From Deltaproteobacteria bacterium (GTDB lineage: Bacteria; Myxococcota_A; Polyangia; GCA-2747355), in NCBI GenBank assembly GCA_020633415.1, contig JACKDQ010000015.1, positions 23,481 to 87,480 on the forward strand: a DNA stretch of 64,000 nucleotides, written 5' to 3'. Position 1 is the first letter of the stretch, and every line of letters starts with the position of its first letter. Below, in pieces: positions 7,275 through 17,023 of this stretch. The notes beneath the pieces are model-generated. The model was not told the origin of the DNA and did no database searches. It was given only the letters and a program-made list of their open reading frames with translations. A program made the translations under genes and the position numbers.

Positions 7275-9095
7275 TTGGTCGAACGCCAAATCGAAAAATA
7301 CCGCCTGCTCGAAGAAGTCGGCCAAGGCGGTATGGCGATGGTTTACCGTGCCCTCGACACCTCGCTCAATCGCGAGGTCGCCGTCAAGATCCTCCACCCG
7401 CATCTCGCCGATCAAGAGGAGTCAAAGCAACGCTTTCAGCGCGAGGCTCACGCGGTTGCCAAGCTGCGTCACGACAACATCCTCGAGATCTACGACTACT
7501 CCGGCCTCGAATCCAGCGAGAGCTACATCGTCACCGAGTTCATCCACGGCGAGACGCTCAAGGCCTTTCTTAGTCGCCATCCGCTGTCCCATCCAGAGCT
7601 AGCAGCGATGATCACGGTCGAGGTTTGTAACGCGCTCGACCACGCCCATGGGTTGGGGATCATCCATCGCGATATCAAACCCGAGAACATCATGATCCGC
7701 AGCGATGGGCGGGTGAAGCTGACAGACTTTGGCATCGCCCAGATGGTCGATGTTCAGAAGCTCACGGTCACCGGCCAGCTGCTCGGATCGCCAGCCTATA
7801 TGGCGCCAGAGTTGATCCAAGGCCGGCCGCTAGATTTCCGAACTGACGTGTTTTCCGTGGGCACCCTGGCCTACCAGCTAGCGACCGGGCAGCTGCCATT
7901 CCGCGGCAAGAACCCGCACGAGGTGCTCAAACGGATCGCCGACGGTCGTTGTGTGCCGGCCAACCTGGTCAACACGGTGGTTGGTGAGCGACTGGCGACG
8001 ATGATCGGCCGGGCGCTGGCTCGCGAACCTGATGACCGGTTTGCCAGTATCGCCGATCTGCGGCAGGGGCTACTCGATTACCTGGCCGACGCTGGTGTCG
8101 AGGACCCGCGACGTGAGCTGCGCGCCTACTTTGCCGACCCAGAGAGCTACAGTCGAGACTTCCAAGCTCGTGCGGTTGCCGAGTTGACCTCGCGAGGGCG
8201 CTTGGCCTTGACCGGCGGACGAATCAATATCGCGCTTCAGTTGTTTGACCGGGTGCTATCGCTTGATCCAAGCAACGAGGAGGTGTTGCGCCTGCTCGAT
8301 CGGATCTCGCGCCGTCGGCGATTGAACCGTGTCGCACTGCTGATCGCTGCCGCGCTGACCGTTGGCCTTGGCGCCTACTGGATCTCTCTGCGTTGGCCGA
8401 GCACGCCGACCGCGTCGCGTAATGCCGCTGGTCGAAGCACAGCGCGCGTGGCGCTTGCCTCAGTCGATGGCACCGCCGCGGCAAGCGCCGACGCTCGAGT
8501 GCCGCAATCCAGCGCCGATCTGGGGCAACGCCAAAGCGCAGACGGATCACCCTCGGCGCTCGTCGCACGACGGCGTCGCACGGTTCGCCGCGCCGTCGAT
8601 TCCGGCATGCCGCGCGCGATACCGATACCCCCGCGAACCGTGCGGATCGCTGTGTTGCAGCCCAAGGCGCTCGAAATCTGGCTCAATGGCCGTTTGCTCG
8701 GCCCCTACGGTCCGGCTTTGTCGCGCGTAACGCTGCCGGGCGGACGCAGTTCTACCCTGGTCTTTCGCAACGACTCCTGTTGTTTCCCCAAAAGGGTGAT
8801 CGTCGCCCCGTCCCACCGCCTGGATGAGCTGAAGATTCAACTGCCGTGGAAGCCCGGACGCGTTGCTGTATTGGTCAGTCCGGCGATCGATGCCGACTTG
8901 CTGCTCGGAGAGCAGGTCGGTTCCCCTGGTCGCACATTCACCGTGCCGATTCCGGCCTCGATCGTCGACGGACGGTTAGAGCAGATCTTGCGGGTGAGTG
9001 CAGCCGGCTACCGCTCTATTGAGCGCCGCGTGATCGTGCGCGCCAACGCGACGGCTACGGTGCAGGTGAACTTGCAGAAGGTGGATACACCGTGA
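7275..9095 (+). CDS. membrane-anchored eukaryotic-type Ser/Thr protein kinase
   Basis: The 606-aa product begins with a complete Hanks-type kinase domain. It has the Gly-rich loop GQGGMAMVY, the VAVKIL lysine, HRDIKPENIM catalytic loop, DFG and the YMAPE activation-loop end. A short TPR-like helix pair follows (GRINIALQLFDRVLSLDPSNEEV), then one membrane span (VALLIAAALTVGLGAYWI) and a Ser/Ala-rich linker. The C-terminal beta-rich part resembles PEGA-type repeats and should be extracytoplasmic. The start is taken as TTG at 7275, because AGGGGGA precedes it and MVERQIEKYRLL fits kinase N-termini. The stop overlaps the next gene by four bases (GTGA), so the two are translationally coupled. Confidence 0.9.
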   Translation: MVERQIEKYRLLEEVGQGGMAMVYRALDTSLNREVAVKILHPHLADQEESKQRFQREAHAVAKLRHDNILEIYDYSGLESSESYIVTEFIHGETLKAFLSRHPLSHPELAAMITVEVCNALDHAHGLGIIHRDIKPENIMIRSDGRVKLTDFGIAQMVDVQKLTVTGQLLGSPAYMAPELIQGRPLDFRTDVFSVGTLAYQLATGQLPFRGKNPHEVLKRIADGRCVPANLVNTVVGERLATMIGRALAREPDDRFASIADLRQGLLDYLADAGVEDPRRELRAYFADPESYSRDFQARAVAELTSRGRLALTGGRINIALQLFDRVLSLDPSNEEVLRLLDRISRRRRLNRVALLIAAALTVGLGAYWISLRWPSTPTASRNAAGRSTARVALASVDGTAAASADARVPQSSADLGQRQSADGSPSALVARRRRTVRRAVDSGMPRAIPIPPRTVRIAVLQPKALEIWLNGRLLGPYGPALSRVTLPGGRSSTLVFRNDSCCFPKRVIVAPSHRLDELKIQLPWKPGRVAVLVSPAIDADLLLGEQVGSPGRTFTVPIPASIVDGRLEQILRVSAAGYRSIERRVIVRANATATVQVNLQKVDTP

Positions 9096-9955
9096 GACGT
9101 TTCGCTCTCGTCGTCGTTTTGCTGATCAGCTGCACAGACGTCGCCCTTGGACAGCCGGCGGCAGCACCCAAAGGCGCGTTGAGCAAGGCGCATGACGCCT
9201 ATCGCGCCGGGAAGTATGAAACGGTGGTGTCGCTCTTGCACCCCCTGCTCTACCCGGTGATCAAACTATCGGCGGAAGAAGAGGTCGTCGATGCACACCG
9301 GCTGCTCGGTGTGTCACACCTTTTCTTGGGAAATCGGCCCGCCGCCGAGGCCGAGTTCAACGCGTTGCTGTCGCTGCGGCCAAACTTCGCGCTCGACCCG
9401 TTGGTTGACACTGCAGCCGCGGTTGACCTCTTCGAGGCGGTACGTCGGCGGAACCGCGAGCGTTTGGCGGCGATCCGTCGTCGAATCGAAAGCGACCGTT
9501 TGCAGCGCGAACGCGAACGCCAGCGCCGCGCACGATCGGCAGTACCCCGAGAGCGACTTGTCGTCATGCGCAGCTACTGGGCCAATTATGTGCCCTTTGG
9601 GGTCGGTCAGTTTCAAAACGGTCAGCCCCGAAAAGGCTACCTGCTGCTTGGTCTTCAGTTGGCCCTAGGTGGTAGCTCGTTGACCGCGGCGATTGTCCAC
9701 CGAGCGAAGTATGCCAAGCCGCTGGTCGCGGGCAGCGCGGAGCAGTCGGCGGCTGAGCGTCTCGGGATCGTCCAGGTCGCGACCGGAGCGGCATTCCTTG
9801 CGGCGGTGCTTTACGGGGTGGTCGACGCCCTGCTCAACTATCGGGCGCAGGAAGTGACCGTGCGCCAGCTTGAACCATCGAAGGCCGGACGGCTGCGCTT
9901 GCTGCCGCTGGGCGGCTTCGACGTCGCCGGTATCGGTCTCGGTGGCCGTTTCTAG
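9092..9955 (+). CDS. exported TPR protein with C-terminal membrane domain
   Basis: This 287-aa protein starts with a signal peptide (to about residue 20, VALG-QP). TPR-like helices at 28-110 follow, including the AYRAGKYETVVSLL and LGNRPAAEAEFNALLSLRPNF units. Next is a highly basic coiled stretch (RRRIESDRLQRERERQRR). The C-terminus has YVPFGVGQFQNGQPRKGYLLLG and two or three hydrophobic helices, resembling the DUF5683 type of small membrane domain. It overlaps the kinase gene by four bases and precedes the sigma54 activator by 40 bp. A role on the outer side of the same signalling pathway is inferred only from position. Confidence 0.75.
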   Translation: MRRFALVVVLLISCTDVALGQPAAAPKGALSKAHDAYRAGKYETVVSLLHPLLYPVIKLSAEEEVVDAHRLLGVSHLFLGNRPAAEAEFNALLSLRPNFALDPLVDTAAAVDLFEAVRRRNRERLAAIRRRIESDRLQRERERQRRARSAVPRERLVVMRSYWANYVPFGVGQFQNGQPRKGYLLLGLQLALGGSSLTAAIVHRAKYAKPLVAGSAEQSAAERLGIVQVATGAAFLAAVLYGVVDALLNYRAQEVTVRQLEPSKAGRLRLLPLGGFDVAGIGLGGRF

Positions 9956-9995
9956 TTTGCTTTTCGTCTAGCTTGCTTTTGGGGAGGCGGTTTCT

Positions 9996-11816
9996 ATGCC
10001 GGTTTTTGAGATCAAAGCGCCCGACGGTGCGGTCAGTCGCGTGCCGTTGCGCAAGCGCATCACCTCCTTTGGATCGGCGGCCGACTGCGACGTGGTTCTC
10101 GACGATCGTGATGTTGAGGCGATCCATTGCCAGATTCACTTCGATGGGCGCGGGTTTTATTTGGCGCCGATCGACGATGCGACGGTGTTTGTCAACGGTC
10201 GCCGCAAACGCAAACATCAGCTCTCTGATGGCGAGACGGTGACCGTTGGAGCAACCGAGTTGCGCTTTGTATTGCTCGACCACGGCGAAGATCCGCTAAC
10301 GCCCGCGGAGGTGGCGAACGGCGAGGCGGCTCATCCCGCCGATGTGGCGGCCTATGAGCGCTTGACGGCTTTTTCAAACCGCCTGCTCGGCACCTATGAG
10401 TTGCCCGAATTGCTCGAAGAATTAATGGACGCAGTGATCGCCGTCACCGGAGCGAGCAAGGGTTTCCTGGTGTTGTTCGAGGAGAACGAACCGCGCGTGC
10501 GTGTAGCCCGCAACCTAAAGAGCGAAAACATCGACGACGCGATCGAGCATCTCTCCGATTCGATCGTCGCCAAGGTCGTCCGCACCAAGCGGCCGCTGTT
10601 TGTCAGCGACGCGCTCAATGACGAAGAGTTCTCCAGCTCCAAGTCGATCTTGCGGCTAAACGTCTCATCGGTGATGTGCACGCCATTGATGGACAAAGAC
10701 AGCTTGATGGGGTTGATCTACGTCGGCAGCGACACGATCGCTCAGTTGTTCGATGATCGGACCCTGAAGATTCTCACCGTGTTTACCGCGCAGGCCTCGC
10801 TGATCGTCAAGAATGCGCTGCTGATCAATGAGCTGCGTGGCGACAAGGCGCTGCTCAGCAAGCGGATCGACAAGATGCGTTTCGGTCGGATCATCGGCTC
10901 CTGCCCCGCGATGCGTGAAGTGTTTCGCAAGCTGGAGAAAGTTGCCACTACCGACATCTCGGTGCTGATCACCGGGGAAACCGGGACCGGCAAGGAGTTA
11001 ATCGCTGCGGAAATCCACGAGCGTAGCTCCCGCGCCAAAGGCCCGTTCGTCACGATCAATTGCGGTGCGATTCCCGAAAATCTGCTCGAGAGCGAATTGT
11101 TTGGTCACGTCAAAGGTGCGTTCACTGGCGCCGTCGCCAACAAGCGCGGCAAGTTTCATGTTGCCGACGGAGGTACGCTATTTCTCGACGAGATCGGTGA
11201 GTTGCCGGGGCAGCTGCAAGTCAAGTTGTTGCGCGCGCTGCAGGAAAAGACCGTCGTTCGCGTGGGTGATACCCGCCCTGAACGCGTCGATATCCGCTTC
11301 TTGGCTGCGACCAACAAAGACCTCGCCGAGGAGATCAAGCACGGTCGCTTTCGCGAAGACCTCTACTATCGGCTCAACGTCGTCAACATTCAGTTGCCGC
11401 CACTTCGTGAGCGCGGAGACGATGTGATGATCATTGCGCGCTACCTATTCCAGCGTTACACCGAAGAGTTTTCAGCGTCGGTCAAAGGCTTTTCTCCCAA
11501 TGCTAGCGTGGCGATTCGTCGATATGCCTGGCCGGGCAATATTCGCCAGCTGGAAAACCACATCAAAAAGGCCGTCGTGCTGGCGGAAAAGGCGCTGCTT
11601 TCGCCCGCCGACCTTGGACTAACCAGCGACGATTTGCCACCGATCTTGCCATTGGCCCAAGCCAAAGATGAGTTTCAGCGCCGCTATATCAACGAGGTTC
11701 TGGCGCGAAACAGCGGCAATCGCACCAAGACTGCCCGTGATCTCGGCGTGGATCCGCGAACGATCTTCCGTCATCTGGAGCGCGAAGAAGAGCTGCGCCG
11801 AACGGCGACCGAGTAG
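9996..11816 (+). CDS. FHA-GAF sigma54-dependent transcriptional activator
   Basis: This 606-aa regulator has an N-terminal FHA domain (1-95, FGSAADCDVVL), which reads phosphothreonine. A GAF domain follows (about 115-275). The AAA+ sigma54-interaction domain has GETGTGKE (Walker A), the sigma54-contacting GAFTGA loop and GGTLFLDEIGEL (Walker B), plus FREDLYYRL. A C-terminal Fis-type HTH (SGNRTKTARDLGVDPRTIF) completes it. It has no receiver domain, so input is probably through the FHA and GAF domains. GGGGAGG precedes the ATG. Its place behind a Ser/Thr kinase suggests a kinase-to-FHA relay, known in principle in myxobacteria; the direct pairing here is an inference. Confidence 0.95.
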   Translation: MPVFEIKAPDGAVSRVPLRKRITSFGSAADCDVVLDDRDVEAIHCQIHFDGRGFYLAPIDDATVFVNGRRKRKHQLSDGETVTVGATELRFVLLDHGEDPLTPAEVANGEAAHPADVAAYERLTAFSNRLLGTYELPELLEELMDAVIAVTGASKGFLVLFEENEPRVRVARNLKSENIDDAIEHLSDSIVAKVVRTKRPLFVSDALNDEEFSSSKSILRLNVSSVMCTPLMDKDSLMGLIYVGSDTIAQLFDDRTLKILTVFTAQASLIVKNALLINELRGDKALLSKRIDKMRFGRIIGSCPAMREVFRKLEKVATTDISVLITGETGTGKELIAAEIHERSSRAKGPFVTINCGAIPENLLESELFGHVKGAFTGAVANKRGKFHVADGGTLFLDEIGELPGQLQVKLLRALQEKTVVRVGDTRPERVDIRFLAATNKDLAEEIKHGRFREDLYYRLNVVNIQLPPLRERGDDVMIIARYLFQRYTEEFSASVKGFSPNASVAIRRYAWPGNIRQLENHIKKAVVLAEKALLSPADLGLTSDDLPPILPLAQAKDEFQRRYINEVLARNSGNRTKTARDLGVDPRTIFRHLEREEELRRTATE

Positions 11817-12015
11817 TGTCGCCTCCTCGGCAGGGTCACAGCCCTTTTTGCTGGGCGCGCGCCGAACGGAGGTCGTCAACTAGTCCTAGTCAAGGCGCGA
11901 CAATCATGTCAGTCTTTTCGCCCGCGGGCGCTTGCCGACGACGCACCCCGCGGCGCAATCTTCGCGGTCTAGCGCCGATTTTCGCGGTGTTAGACCTACG
12001 TTCGAGGCACTATCG

Positions 12016-12543
12016 TTGCGCAGCGACCTGGCACGAACTCTGCTTTGTATCAACTTGATGCTGAGCAACGCCTGCGTCATTCCCCCGGCGACGGTCACCC
12101 AGGATCCGTCGAACACCGCTCCGGTTGTTCAGCTGTCGAGCACGATCCCGTCGCCTCAAGCACTAGTAACCGCCAAGCAAGGTGAGGCGGCGCAGTTCTT
12201 CGTCGTTTTCGCCGATCCGGACCCAGAAGACGTCACCCTTCGGGTGTTTTTGCCCGTAGCGATCGGCAAACTGCCGGACTACACGCGCAAACTAGACGAG
12301 TTCATCATCGGCCCAACGAGTGGCAATCTGCGCGGCGCGCCCGTGTTGATTCAGGGACTCTGCGATGGTTTGGTCGGCAACGTACCCGGACGTTATGACC
12401 TTGAGATGTATCTGAGCGACACCGGTTTCGTCGATGACGGCGACGATCTTCGCACGCCCCGCGTGGTCGATGGTCGCCGCGGTGGTCGCGATTCGGTTCG
12501 TTGGCTGGTCGACTGCGTGCCTGGCGACGTGGTGGGTAACTGA
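12016..12543 (+). CDS. lipoprotein of unknown function
   Basis: From a TTG at 12016 (CGAGG upstream) the product is 175 aa. It has a short signal peptide and a lipobox ending LSNAC. The mature part contains a segment resembling Ig-like or PKD folds (NTAPVVQLSST, then AQFFVVFADPDPEDVTLRVF) and a Cys pair (GLCDGL, VDCVPG). No family is recognised. It overlaps the next lipoprotein gene by one base (TGATG), so the two are coupled. The frame is open 84 bp further upstream to another TTG, but that part lacks lipoprotein features. The 199 bp before it hold nothing identifiable. Confidence 0.65.
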   Translation: MRSDLARTLLCINLMLSNACVIPPATVTQDPSNTAPVVQLSSTIPSPQALVTAKQGEAAQFFVVFADPDPEDVTLRVFLPVAIGKLPDYTRKLDEFIIGPTSGNLRGAPVLIQGLCDGLVGNVPGRYDLEMYLSDTGFVDDGDDLRTPRVVDGRRGGRDSVRWLVDCVPGDVVGN

Positions 12544-14258
12544 TGGTTTGGCGCACCCGGATTGCGGCGCTTCGCTGGGCGCCGGTCGTCGTGTTGGTCG
12601 CTGGTGCCTTAAATGGTTGTCAGGCGGGCCCCGCCGCGCAGGTGTCGATGCCGTGCAACGGTCCCGATTGCCCCGTCGTCCCTGTGCTGTCATTTGAGGC
12701 GATTCCGCCCGGGTCAAACTCCCAGGGCTGGGTGCCACAAGAGTTTACCGGGGTGAAGGTCGATCAGGACCAATTGCGTCTGGCCTTGCGGCCGTCTTTG
12801 ACGATTCAAGGTCGGGTCTATCCCTCGCACGACAGCGCTGTGTCGATCCCCTCGCAAATCACGGCATGGCGGCGATCGGCGCTACCTGGACGTCCGGATG
12901 TGCGCAGCGAAGTCACGACGCCCCTCGAGGGCGGAGACAAGGGCAGCTTTGTTCTTTGGCTGGAACGGGGACAAACCTACGATTTTTATGTGCGCCCGCT
13001 ACCGCGCTTTGATGGTCTCTTTCCGCCGCAATACACGACCCTGACGGTCACCGAACACCTGCTGCATGACTTTGTGCTCGACGGAGACGATCGCGCCGTC
13101 GAGCTGGTTGGGCATGTGAGGCAGAGCGACGGTACGCCCTTCCCCTATTCGCTCCAGGTGCGCGCCTACCGCCCTGGCACGTGGGTGCGCTCAACGGTCG
13201 GGCGAACATGCAGCGCCGCATCTCCGAGTAACTGCCCAGGTAACGCCTACAGCGAGACGACGGCAGGCCAGTTCTCCTTGCGGATTCCGCCGGGCGTTCA
13301 CCCCTATAACCTGGTGATCGAGCCGCTGCCTGAACAGAGTGCGGCACGCGATCTGCTGCCATATCAGGGGATCGAACTGATCCCGCGGGTTACGTGCTAT
13401 TCACGTTTGCTCGGTCTCGTGCATTCGACACCCAACCCCTACGAGGTTGCCGTCCAGTCCCTCGGCGATCCGCTGCGCTTGCCCAAAGTTAGCCAAGCGA
13501 CCAGCCACGCCGTCGACGTCGTAGACGACGAAGGAGCTCCGATCGCCGGCGCCGAGGTCACCTTAGAGACGACACTCGAACAGCCGACGAATGCCGGGTT
13601 TCAGCGGTGCGAGGTCAGCCATTCTGCGGTCGCGATCGCCGACGGCAAAGGGCGCGTTGTCCTGCCGTTTTTGCACGCGCCGAGTATTTTCGGCTACCGC
13701 CTGACGATCAAACCTCAGGGCGACAGCCCCCACGCTTCGCGTGCCTATACGCTTGTGCCGGGAGATATCAGCGAGGGGCAGCCGATTCGCGCACAACTCA
13801 AGCGGCGGCGTTTAATCGGCGGGCTGCTGCAGTCTTCGCGCGGCGGGCCCTTGTCCGCGGCGCGCGTCGTCGCCCGACCGATCGAATCGCTCGACGGCGC
13901 ACCGCTGGTTTCCACGTCGACAACCAGCGATGCTGCCGGACGCTTCGAGTTGCCGGTAGACAGTGGCAAGTTCGCGATCGATGTGACGCCAGCTGCCGGA
14001 TCGCAAGCCTCGGCATTTTCCGCTGGCACGATCACGATGCCCGGCGACAGTAACGAAACCGCTGTTCCCGCCGAGCTGAACGTGACCGCGCCACCCGTGA
14101 GTTCGTTGGCCGGCAAACTCGTCGATTCTGATGGCCGACCGGTCTCCGGGTACATGCTGTTTCAGTATGAGAGCGTCCAGGGCCAGGCCGTGTTGCGCGC
14201 CTCGACGGTGACCAATGCTTCCGGACGCTTTGAGCTGCTGGTCAGCCTCGAGCCCTGA
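12543..14258 (+). CDS. lipoprotein with carboxypeptidase-regulatory-like domains
   Basis: The 571-aa product has an N-terminal signal peptide with a lipobox (ALNGC). Several beta-sandwich units of the carboxypeptidase regulatory-like type follow: LVGHVRQSDGTPFP near 190, VVDDEGAPIAGAEVTLE near 330, LIGGLLQSSRGGPLSAARVVA near 425 and LAGKLVDSDGRPVSGYML near 525, each followed by a DAAGRFEL-like turn. These units usually make extended surface proteins. Four Cys in the middle may pair. No catalytic motif is seen. It is coupled to the upstream lipoprotein gene by a TGATG overlap. Confidence 0.8.
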   Translation: MVWRTRIAALRWAPVVVLVAGALNGCQAGPAAQVSMPCNGPDCPVVPVLSFEAIPPGSNSQGWVPQEFTGVKVDQDQLRLALRPSLTIQGRVYPSHDSAVSIPSQITAWRRSALPGRPDVRSEVTTPLEGGDKGSFVLWLERGQTYDFYVRPLPRFDGLFPPQYTTLTVTEHLLHDFVLDGDDRAVELVGHVRQSDGTPFPYSLQVRAYRPGTWVRSTVGRTCSAASPSNCPGNAYSETTAGQFSLRIPPGVHPYNLVIEPLPEQSAARDLLPYQGIELIPRVTCYSRLLGLVHSTPNPYEVAVQSLGDPLRLPKVSQATSHAVDVVDDEGAPIAGAEVTLETTLEQPTNAGFQRCEVSHSAVAIADGKGRVVLPFLHAPSIFGYRLTIKPQGDSPHASRAYTLVPGDISEGQPIRAQLKRRRLIGGLLQSSRGGPLSAARVVARPIESLDGAPLVSTSTTSDAAGRFELPVDSGKFAIDVTPAAGSQASAFSAGTITMPGDSNETAVPAELNVTAPPVSSLAGKLVDSDGRPVSGYMLFQYESVQGQAVLRASTVTNASGRFELLVSLEP

Positions 14259-14411
14259 ACGGGCTTGACTCCAGACAAAAAGTGTTGAAATGTAACGCGG
14301 TTAGTTCCGCGCGGACGATCTCTGCCGCATGGAGCCAGCGTCGACAATCGCGCTGTAGGTCGATCGCCTTCGCGCCCTTTTTCTTGGCGGACTTAAGCCA
14401 AACGCAACGAG

Positions 14412-15038
14412 ATGGCAGCAAGAGCTGAAAAACGGGCGGTCAAAGTTTGGCGACGGGTTTTTACCGGTATTTATCTTAGCGTGACGATCGCTGCCATTCT
14501 TTGGACCGCTGCTTCGCTGTTTGCCTTTCACGCCGGCTACTATCGGCCAGTGGTCGTCGGCAAAAAGCGAATCAGCGCAGCGGCCGATCGCCCTGATGAG
14601 CTGCGATCCTGCCACACTCGCATCGATCGCCTGCTGAGCGATCTACATCACAAAGCGTTTTCGCTGCAGGCGCGTGCGCTGAAGTACGAGATCCATCCGG
14701 CAAGCGAGTGGCGCAATTGGTCTCAGGGATGGAAGCACCGCTGGCGCACCGTCGCCTTTCGCTGTCGATTACAGGAGCTGGCCGGAGAAAAAGCTCACCC
14801 GCTGATCTCTCGGCTGGCGGAGGTTCACGATTCGCTGGCCGAGCTTCATCTGTCATATAGCGGGGTCGTCAATCGCTTTGTTGAACGATACACCGAACGC
14901 CTCGCCGCGCTACGCAGCGAACTGCAGGCGATCAGAGCAGCGATCGATCGCCCCGTACCCAATCAGGCCGACGGCAAGGGGGCTGAATTGAATGCTCAGC
15001 CCCACAACGTTTCGAGCGCTCACGTCGGCCCCCAATAG
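14412..15038 (+). CDS. single-span membrane protein of unknown function
   Basis: The 208-aa protein has a basic N-terminus and one membrane helix at about residues 18-40 (GIYLSVTIAAILWTAASLFAF). A helical, charged domain with three Cys follows (SCHTRI, FRCRLQ), and heptad-like helices run from 125 to 180. No known family is recognised. A hairpin (TTGGC/GCCAA) sits before the start, and the ribosome-binding site is weak. It lies 26 bp upstream of the RNA helicase gene, so cotranscription is possible. Confidence 0.6.
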   Translation: MAARAEKRAVKVWRRVFTGIYLSVTIAAILWTAASLFAFHAGYYRPVVVGKKRISAAADRPDELRSCHTRIDRLLSDLHHKAFSLQARALKYEIHPASEWRNWSQGWKHRWRTVAFRCRLQELAGEKAHPLISRLAEVHDSLAELHLSYSGVVNRFVERYTERLAALRSELQAIRAAIDRPVPNQADGKGAELNAQPHNVSSAHVGPQ

Positions 15039-15064
15039 TCTCTCGTCATCAGTAGGAAGAAACC

Positions 15065-17023
15065 GTGGAAGATAACGGAAATCAAACAAACGACCTCACC
15101 GGCGACGACGCCGCTGAGAACTCGCAAGCGATTGAGGATACGGCTCCGCCGGTCAGCTTTCGTTCGCTGGGCCTTTCAGGTGCACTAATCGAGGCGATCG
15201 AGGCGATGGGCTTCGAGCACCCCACTGATGTGCAGCGCGAGGTAATTCCGGAGGCGCTCAACCGCAGCGACCTCCTCGTGCAAAGTCACACGGGCAGTGG
15301 CAAGACGGCGGCCTTTGCGATACCGCTGCTTCAGGATCTGGTCTCCGCTGAGGTCGAGGACGTGCAGGCACTGGTGCTTTGCCCGACCCGCGAATTGGCG
15401 ATTCAGGTTGCGGCAGAAACCTCCCGCCTCGCCGCCGGTCAGCCGATCGTCGCCACGGCGATCTACGGCGGGGCTGCGATGGGTCCGCAGATCCAGGCCC
15501 TCAAAGGAAAGACGCAGATCGTCGTCGGAACACCAGGCCGTGTTCTCGACCACATGCGACGTGGCACCCTCAAGACATCAAATATCGGCGTGTTTATTCT
15601 CGATGAGTGCGACGAAATGCTCTCGATGGGCTTCCTCGAAGATATCTCGGCGATCAGCGCACGCTTGCCTGATGAGCACCAAACGATGCTCTTTTCGGCG
15701 ACGATCCCCGATGAAATCCAGCGCATGGCTGATCGCACCCTTGAGGATCCGGTCGAGATCTCGTTGTCATCCGATTCCGTTGGGGCGCAGAGCATCCACC
15801 ACGCCTACTATCTCGTTAGCGGCGGTGCGCGCGAGCAAGATCTGCTTCGAGTGCTCGAATATGAAAACCCGCGATTGGCGCTCTGCTTTTGCAATACGCG
15901 CAACGACACCGCTCATGTGGCGCGATTTCTGGCGGCCAGCGGATATGCCGCTGAGGGGATCAGTAGCGATCTGAGCCAGCAAGAACGCGAGCGTGTAATG
16001 CAGCGCATGCGTGACGGTGAGCTACGCATTCTGGTGGCGACCGACATCGCCGCGCGCGGCATCGACCTCAGCAAACTGACCCACGTCATCAATTATGGTT
16101 TCCCCGAGTCCGCCGACGCCTACATTCATCGCACGGGTCGTACCGGTCGTGCTGGGCGTTCGGGCGTGGCGATCTCGTTGGTCTCGCCGCGCGAGATTGG
16201 CAGCTTCTATTACCTCAAGCTGTTGCATCGCATCGAGCCGGAGGAACGGCACCTGCCAACCGCTGCCGAACTGGCAGCGCGCCGTGAAGGTGAGATCTGT
16301 CAAAATTTGCGCGAACGCTACATCGATCGGACGACGCCGCAATTTTGGAATAGCCTCGTTCAGCGGTTGTGGTCGATGCCCGACGGGCCGGCGCTGATCG
16401 GCGCGGCCCTGCGCGAGCACCTTGAGTCGGACAGTGAACAGGAAAAACCCCTGCGTCGCCGGCGCCGCCGTCAGGCAGGTAGCGCGGAGAGTTCGAGCGA
16501 TGAGCTCTCCACCGAAGAGCAGCCCTCACGTCACCGTAGCGAACCTGCCCCACGCCGCGGTCGCGAGCGAGGGTCCGACAGTCGGCGACCACGGCGGCAA
16601 CGTCGCCGCGGTGAAGAAAACGACAGCCCGCGTGCGGCGCCACGCGATGGGGCATCGCGTGGCCGAGCAGAATCGTTTACCACGGCGAACGGTGAAGTCG
16701 AGTTCTACGAGACCTTGCCGGCAACGTCGGTCGCGGATTTGCCCGCTGATGACAACGAAGCTGTAAGCGCCGACAGCGTGCGGCTATATATTGGAGTCGG
16801 ACGACGACACGGCGTTCGCGCAAGCGAACTCAAAGAGTGGGTCCAGGCCCAGGGTGAAGTTGAATCCGGCGCGATCGAGCAATTTAGTCTGCGGGATCGT
16901 CATACGTTTGTTAGCGTCTCTTCCGGCTTGGCCGAGGCGATTATCGAACGGCTCAATGGCAAGACGTTTAACGAACGTCCGGTGCGGGTGGAGCGCGCCC
17001 GCGGCGGGACTAGCGCTCCTTAA
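15065..17023 (+). CDS. DEAD-box family RNA helicase with DECD box and DbpA-type C-terminus
   Basis: This 652-aa ATP-dependent RNA helicase resembles DeaD/CsdA proteins, which act in ribosome assembly and cold-shock RNA unwinding. It has Q motif, GSGKTAAFAIP (motif I), PTRELA, TPGR, DECDEM in place of DEAD, SAT (motif III) and HRTGRTGRAG (motif VI). A 100-residue Arg/Ser/Glu-rich linker (about 460-560) follows. A C-terminal DbpA-like RNA-binding fold (VRLYIGVGRRHGV, then FVSV and RPVRVERA) completes it. The start is GTG at 15065, preceded by AGGAAGAA. Its 3' end overlaps that of the convergent kinase gene by 14 bp. Confidence 0.93.
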   Translation: MEDNGNQTNDLTGDDAAENSQAIEDTAPPVSFRSLGLSGALIEAIEAMGFEHPTDVQREVIPEALNRSDLLVQSHTGSGKTAAFAIPLLQDLVSAEVEDVQALVLCPTRELAIQVAAETSRLAAGQPIVATAIYGGAAMGPQIQALKGKTQIVVGTPGRVLDHMRRGTLKTSNIGVFILDECDEMLSMGFLEDISAISARLPDEHQTMLFSATIPDEIQRMADRTLEDPVEISLSSDSVGAQSIHHAYYLVSGGAREQDLLRVLEYENPRLALCFCNTRNDTAHVARFLAASGYAAEGISSDLSQQERERVMQRMRDGELRILVATDIAARGIDLSKLTHVINYGFPESADAYIHRTGRTGRAGRSGVAISLVSPREIGSFYYLKLLHRIEPEERHLPTAAELAARREGEICQNLRERYIDRTTPQFWNSLVQRLWSMPDGPALIGAALREHLESDSEQEKPLRRRRRRQAGSAESSSDELSTEEQPSRHRSEPAPRRGRERGSDSRRPRRQRRRGEENDSPRAAPRDGASRGRAESFTTANGEVEFYETLPATSVADLPADDNEAVSADSVRLYIGVGRRHGVRASELKEWVQAQGEVESGAIEQFSLRDRHTFVSVSSGLAEAIIERLNGKTFNERPVRVERARGGTSAP

